Shown one piece after another: positions 21,338 to 25,070 of a stretch of 25,070 nucleotides of DNA. The DNA lies in assembly GCA_035705985.1 (NCBI GenBank), contig DASSVP010000168.1, positions 1 through 25,070 on the forward strand, read 5' to 3'. A program made the translations under genes and the position numbers. The notes under the pieces were generated by a model that was given only the letters and a program-made list of their open reading frames with translations, was not told the origin of the DNA and made no database searches. Numbering within the stretch: the first letter of the stretch is position 1; each line of letters begins with the position of its first letter. Source of the stretch: JACVRW01 sp035705985. GTDB taxonomy: Bacteria; Actinomycetota; Thermoleophilia; Solirubrobacterales; Thermoleophilaceae.

Positions 21338-22080
21338 TCGGTGAACCCCTCACCTGCGTACGCCCGGCCCGCGGTCAGCCCGCCGTCGAGCACGTACGCC
21401 TGCCCGGTCGCGAACGACGCGTCGTCCGAGCTCAACCAGACCGCGAGGGCAGCGACCTCCGCGGGCGTGGAGATCCTGCCGAGCGGATGGAGCGCTGCCG
21501 CCCCGGCGCGCGCGGCGGCCGGGTCGGGCTGCGCGTCGTAGAACTGCTCGAGCATGTCGGTCCCCACGTAGCTCGGGCAGATGCACATGCAGCGGATGCC
21601 GTCTCGCCCGTGATCGATCGCGATCGCTCGTGTCAGCGCGACCACGCCGCCCTTCGCGGCGCAGTACGCGGCCAGCGACGGCTCGGCCCACAGACCGTCC
21701 ACCGACGCGACGTTGATGATCACTCCGTGCGTCCGGCTCAGATGCGGGATCGCATACTTCGCGCAGAGGAAGACGCTTCGGAGGTTGACCGCCATGACCT
21801 GGTCCCACTCCTCCGGCGAGGTCTCGACGACCGTCCCCTCGTGCTCGATCGCGGCGTTGTTTACGACCACGTCCAGGCGGCCGTGCCGCTGGACGACGTT
21901 CTGTACGAGCTGCTCCACCTCCGCCGGGCTCGATACGTCTGCGCTTGCGCACTCGATGCCCCGGTCGCTCTCGAAGGGTGTTCGGCTCGCGCCCACCACC
22001 TGGACTCCCTCCTGGGCGAAACGCTCCGCGATCGCCGCGCCGATTCCACGGCTCGCGCCGGTGACCAAGGCGACCCTCAT
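21334..22080 (-). CDS. SDR-family oxidoreductase (copy 2)
   Basis: The frame is open to 22581, but the real start is the ATG at 22080, which overlaps the stop of the upstream oxidoreductase gene. The 248-aa classical SDR has TGASRGIG (residues 7-14), NNAA (74-77) instead of NNAG, and Ser126, Tyr139 and Lys143. It is closely similar along its length to the other SDR of this operon, including the unusual EQFYD-QPDP-AAR insert, HPLGRI and the C-terminal GLTAGRAY. The two probably arose by duplication and now flank the regulator gene. They may act on successive or stereoisomeric alcohols, or replace each other. Substrate is unknown. Confidence 0.92.
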   Translation of the reverse strand: MRVALVTGASRGIGAAIAERFAQEGVQVVGASRTPFESDRGIECASADVSSPAEVEQLVQNVVQRHGRLDVVVNNAAIEHEGTVVETSPEEWDQVMAVNLRSVFLCAKYAIPHLSRTHGVIINVASVDGLWAEPSLAAYCAAKGGVVALTRAIAIDHGRDGIRCMCICPSYVGTDMLEQFYDAQPDPAAARAGAAALHPLGRISTPAEVAALAVWLSSDDASFATGQAYVLDGGLTAGRAYAGEGFTE

Positions 22081-24008
22081 GCCGTCTGCACCGCGGGGGT
22101 GTGTCGGCCTCCCGTTTCCTCGGCCCATGCGACCACCGCCATCGTCCCCTCGAGAACTGCCTCCTCGAGCGACCGGGGACTGGCGCAGTCGCCCGCCCTT
22201 CGCGCGTCCACCCCTCGCTCGCGCAGCTCCGCGTAGGGGCTCGCGGCGGGTACCCGTCCCTGGGCCAGCACCACGTGGTCGGCGCGGATCAGCTCGCGCA
22301 GGTCGTCCGCGAACAGGTTCGCGAACAGCCCGCCCTCTGGCGTGACCGTAACCAGCCGGAGGTGATGACGGATGCTCACGCCGGCTCTGTAGAGCCGAGC
22401 CAGGTAGAGCGCGCGACGATACGAATGAAGACTCTCGCCGGCAGCGGTCGCCGCGATCGCCAGCGTGACCTCGCAGCCGGCCCCGGCGAGCAGCTCCGCA
22501 CAGTCGAGCCCGGCGGGGTCGCCGCCCCAGTCGGCGACGAGCACCCGTCCCTGCGGACGTGCTCCGCGCAACACGTCCCACGCCGTCAGCCCCTCGTTGC
22601 CGTCAACGGGAATCGCCGTGCCGTAGGGCTCCGCCCCGGTCGCCACGACGACCAGGTCGGGAGCGAGGGCCTCGATCCGGTCCACGTCGGCCGGCGCTCC
22701 GAGCCGGACCTCGACGCGCTGGGACTGAAGCGTCTCGCGGTAGTTCCGGACGAGCGTCTCTGCGATCTCCGTCTGGCCGGGCGCCTCGCGCATGAGGCGG
22801 GTCTGGCCGCCGATCTCCTCCTCGCGTTCGAACACGATCACGTCGTGGCCGCGGAGAGCCGCCTCTCGGGTGGCGGCCAGCCCTGCGGGGCCCGCGCCTA
22901 CCACGACGACCCGTGCCGAATTCTCGGCGGGGTGCGGTGGACCCAGTTCTCGCTCCCGGCCGGTCCGCGGGTTTTGTGCGCATGCGATCGGCGTGCCGGC
23001 GTGGTAATGCGCGATGCAGACATTGCAGCCGATGCAGCGCAGCACGTCGCGGTCTTGGCCGCTGCGCAGCTTGAGCGGCATGTCCGGGTCCACGATCAGC
23101 GCACGCGTCATCCCGACGGCGTCGCCTCGGCCCGAGGTGATGAGCGCGTCGGCCTCGGCGGGCTCGACGATCCGGGAGGTCACGATTCGCGGCAGCGCGG
23201 TCCGGTGCCTGTCGGCGACGTCCACGATCGCGTTGTGCGGCACCGGTGGCGGAGGCACGATTCCCACCGCGCCGGCAAGCGTCGATGCATCGCCCAGGGC
23301 GAGACTGACGTAGTCCGCGCGTCCGGTGAGCTGGTCGACGATCGCGGCCGTCACGGTGGCGTCTGCAGACACACGGACACCGACTGCCAGCTCCGGCGCC
23401 GCCGCACGAACGGAGCTCAGCACCGCGTCGAGGAAGCGCCGCCCGTCGGCCCACCGGTCGGTGCGGTGATTCGTCTCGGCTGAGAAGAACTCGGCGACAA
23501 GGTAGTTGTGCGCGGCAGAGATCTCCACGCCGTCGAGTCCCGCCGCGGCCGCGATCGCCGCAGCCTGGCCGTAGCCGGCGACGATGTCCTCCACCTCGTG
23601 GGGGTCCAGCGCCCGCGGTTCCACGTGAAAGCGGGGGCTGGGCACCGCCGAGGGCGCGACTGCCGGCCGCCGCGGGGGCGACATGATCTGCTCCCGCCCG
23701 CCGTGGAAGAGCTGCACGAACAGGCGGGTGCCGTGCGCGTGGACGGCGTCCGCCACGTGCCGAAGAGCGGGCACCGCCACGTCGTCGAAGAGGCCGAGGG
23801 TATGGCCGGTCAGGAGCCCGGACGGGTGCACGGCGGCAGCCTCGAGCACGATCAGGCCGACGCCGCCCGCGGCCCTCGCCTCGTGGTAGGCCACGAAGTC
23901 GTCCGTCGGAAGGTGGTCGCGGATCAGCGTCGTCTGGTGGGCGGTCGAGACGATCCGGTTCGGGATCTCCGCCGGCCCCAGCGTCAGCGCGCTGAGCAGG
24001 TGGTTCAC
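22077..24008 (-). CDS. OYE/4Fe-4S/FAD oxidoreductase (NADH:flavin oxidoreductase, TMADH / 2,4-dienoyl-CoA reductase family)
   Basis: The frame is open to 24773, but the GTG at 24008 overlaps the Rieske stop (GTGA), giving 643 aa. An Old-Yellow-Enzyme barrel (residues about 4-320) binds FMN and includes LFVQLFHGGREQ, GLDGVEISAAHNYLVAEFF and VGMTRALIVDP. Cys325, Cys328, Cys331 and Cys343 (CIGCNVCIAHYHAGTPIAC) ligate a 4Fe-4S cluster. A C-terminal FAD/NAD module starts VVVVGAGPAGLAATREAALRG (367-387). This is the layout of trimethylamine/dimethylamine dehydrogenases, N-methylproline demethylase and 2,4-dienoyl-CoA reductase. The cysteine that carries covalent FMN in TMADH (PHCIG) is Gln here (AHQTT), so FMN is non-covalent. 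Translational coupling to a Rieske oxygenase favours oxidative N-demethylation, but reductase activity on an enoyl group is not excluded. Confidence 0.9.
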   Translation of the reverse strand: MNHLLSALTLGPAEIPNRIVSTAHQTTLIRDHLPTDDFVAYHEARAAGGVGLIVLEAAAVHPSGLLTGHTLGLFDDVAVPALRHVADAVHAHGTRLFVQLFHGGREQIMSPPRRPAVAPSAVPSPRFHVEPRALDPHEVEDIVAGYGQAAAIAAAAGLDGVEISAAHNYLVAEFFSAETNHRTDRWADGRRFLDAVLSSVRAAAPELAVGVRVSADATVTAAIVDQLTGRADYVSLALGDASTLAGAVGIVPPPPVPHNAIVDVADRHRTALPRIVTSRIVEPAEADALITSGRGDAVGMTRALIVDPDMPLKLRSGQDRDVLRCIGCNVCIAHYHAGTPIACAQNPRTGRERELGPPHPAENSARVVVVGAGPAGLAATREAALRGHDVIVFEREEEIGGQTRLMREAPGQTEIAETLVRNYRETLQSQRVEVRLGAPADVDRIEALAPDLVVVATGAEPYGTAIPVDGNEGLTAWDVLRGARPQGRVLVADWGGDPAGLDCAELLAGAGCEVTLAIAATAAGESLHSYRRALYLARLYRAGVSIRHHLRLVTVTPEGGLFANLFADDLRELIRADHVVLAQGRVPAASPYAELRERGVDARRAGDCASPRSLEEAVLEGTMAVVAWAEETGGRHTPAVQTA

Positions 24009-25039
24009 GCCGCGAGCGATTCGCGGACGAGATCCTGGAAGTGCCGGATCGCGTGCTCGTGGCGGAGCATCAGCCGGCCGTGCTCGAACGTGCCGGTCCG
24101 CATTCCGCGCTGGACGGACTCGCAGAGAGTGATGTCCTCGACCATGACCTGGTGGATGAGTCCGGTCGTCTCGTCCGCGAAGTCGTCGGAAGCGCCGTCG
24201 TCGTAGAAATGCTCGTAGATCGCCAGCGTGTTTTCGGCGTCGATCGGGACGATCAGGTTCGTGGAGGCGTTGCCGGGCCCCGGATAGATGTTCAGCATGA
24301 ACGTGGGCCAGAGGTAGTTGTACCGGCCCTCCTTCACCTGAAGCTCCGCAGCGGTCTCGTCGTGCTTGGGCGGCCCGTGCTGCGTCGAGACGTACCGGTA
24401 CTCGTCGATCTCGTAGCTGTTCAGGTCGATCGCGTCGGCGAAGCTCGGGTGCGCGACCTGGCAGTGGTAGCACTCGAGGAAGTTCTCGACGACGACCTTC
24501 CAGTTGGCCTTCAGCCGGTACTCGCGCCGCTCCCGGCAGCGCAGCGCATCCAGGGCCACGCCGGTCTGCTCGACGATCGACGGGAGCTCGCCCAGGACCT
24601 CGGCGAGCGACGGGGCGTCGTCGTCGGCATTTACGAAGATGAACGGGCCGTACGTCTCGAGCCGCAGCGGCCGGAGCGCGAAGTCCTCCTTGCGGAACCC
24701 GGGCTCGCTGCCCGAACGCGGCGCGCCGACCAGGCGGCCGTCCAGCCCGTAGCTCCACGCGTGGTAGTGGCACTGGAGGGTCCTGCGGTTGCCCTCGGGC
24801 GCGAGGACCACCTCGGCGCTTCTGTGACAGCAGACGTTGCGGAGGGCGTGGAGGTCGCCGTCCTCGTCGCGGGTGACGACGACGGGAAGCTCACCCAGCT
24901 GCGTCGTGAAGAAGTCGCCCGGCGCTGCGACCCGCCCCACATGGCCGGCGTACTGCCACGTCCTCGAGAAGATCTGCCGCTGCTCGAGCTCGAACGCCTC
25001 GGGATCCACGTACCACTCGTACGGAAGCGTCGCAATCAT
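24005..25039 (-). CDS. Rieske non-heme iron oxygenase, alpha subunit
   Basis: I use the ATG at 25039, giving 344 aa that starts ATLPYEWYVDP; a TTG at 25060 would add seven residues. The Rieske centre has Cys70-x-His72 (CCHRSAEV) and Cys90-x2-His93 (QCHYHAW). The mononuclear iron site has ENFLECYHCQVAHP (His192, His197) and the acidic ligand Asp302 in VEDITLCESVQRG. The C-terminal FEHGRLMLRHEHAIRHF block is that of the choline-monooxygenase / glycine-betaine / stachydrine demethylase branch rather than of benzoate- or naphthalene-type dioxygenases. It would oxidise, possibly N-demethylate, a substrate with electrons from a reductase that is not in the window. It is the first gene of the minus-strand operon, and no beta subunit is seen. 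Confidence 0.9.
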   Translation of the reverse strand: MIATLPYEWYVDPEAFELEQRQIFSRTWQYAGHVGRVAAPGDFFTTQLGELPVVVTRDEDGDLHALRNVCCHRSAEVVLAPEGNRRTLQCHYHAWSYGLDGRLVGAPRSGSEPGFRKEDFALRPLRLETYGPFIFVNADDDAPSLAEVLGELPSIVEQTGVALDALRCRERREYRLKANWKVVVENFLECYHCQVAHPSFADAIDLNSYEIDEYRYVSTQHGPPKHDETAAELQVKEGRYNYLWPTFMLNIYPGPGNASTNLIVPIDAENTLAIYEHFYDDGASDDFADETTGLIHQVMVEDITLCESVQRGMRTGTFEHGRLMLRHEHAIRHFQDLVRESLAA

Positions 25040-25060
25040 GCCTCGGCGAGACGCTACCAA

Positions 25061-25070
25061 TTGTTGAACA
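25061..25070. promoter_or_regulatory. Candidate GntR (FCD) operator, cut by the window end
   Basis: TTGTTGAACA contains the perfect palindrome TGTT-G-AACA and matches ten of the eleven positions of the FCD-type consensus TNGTNNNACNA; the eleventh lies outside the window. It sits 22 nt upstream of the Rieske start, where a repressor of the operon would act. Confidence 0.45.

Noticed and set aside
22101..24206. Long plus-strand frames opposite the OYE and Rieske genes
   Set aside because: Shadows; the minus-strand genes have complete cofactor motifs.

Overview
This window is high-GC actinobacterial DNA, most likely from the class Thermoleophilia (Solirubrobacterales or Gaiellales type). The clues are strong G/C third-position bias, frequent GTG starts, 4-nt ATGA/GTGA gene overlaps, an F420-type luciferase-like oxidoreductase, DUF5995 and DUF4386 proteins, and a secreted Calx-beta protein with the Arg/Lys/Ala-rich C-terminal module I associate with that class. 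The taxonomic call is inference. I saw no rRNA, tRNA, CRISPR array, intact insertion sequence or phage gene.

Left part (1-6256, + strand): the C-terminal part of a NarL/LuxR response regulator, then a five-gene operon in which every junction is a 4-nt overlap. It encodes an LLM-class F420-type oxidoreductase, a dihydropyrimidinase/hydantoinase, an M20-type N-carbamoyl-amino-acid hydrolase, a PaaK-like acyl-CoA ligase and an enoyl-CoA hydratase-family protein. Together they suggest opening of a cyclic ureide (dihydropyrimidine or hydantoin), decarbamoylation to an amino acid, activation to a CoA thioester, and a lyase/hydratase step. A reductive pyrimidine pathway that continues through beta-alanyl-CoA is the most attractive reading, but it is inferred.

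Middle part (6257-19831): mostly single genes or pairs. There is a six-Calx-beta secreted protein whose signal peptide lies upstream of its first usable ATG; an isoprenylcysteine-methyltransferase-like membrane protein; a helical hypothetical protein with a possible frameshift; a DUF5995 protein; a PAS-domain/metallo-beta-lactamase pair; a DUF4386 membrane protein; a phytoene/squalene synthase with an FAD-dependent reductase; a SAM methyltransferase; a degenerate ORF joining a sigma-factor piece to a TetR C-terminus; a secreted protein with two PPC-like repeats; and a family 1 glycosyltransferase. Several of these genes carry a TANNNT-N6-GTG arrangement typical of leaderless transcripts.

Right part (19887-25039, - strand): a second five-gene operon, again with a 4-nt overlap at every junction. 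In transcription order it encodes a Rieske oxygenase alpha subunit, an Old-Yellow-Enzyme/4Fe-4S/FAD oxidoreductase, an SDR, an FCD-type GntR repressor and a second, closely similar SDR. It looks like a self-regulated catabolic operon, possibly for a betaine or N-methylated amine. A GntR-like operator half-palindrome sits at the window edge in front of it.
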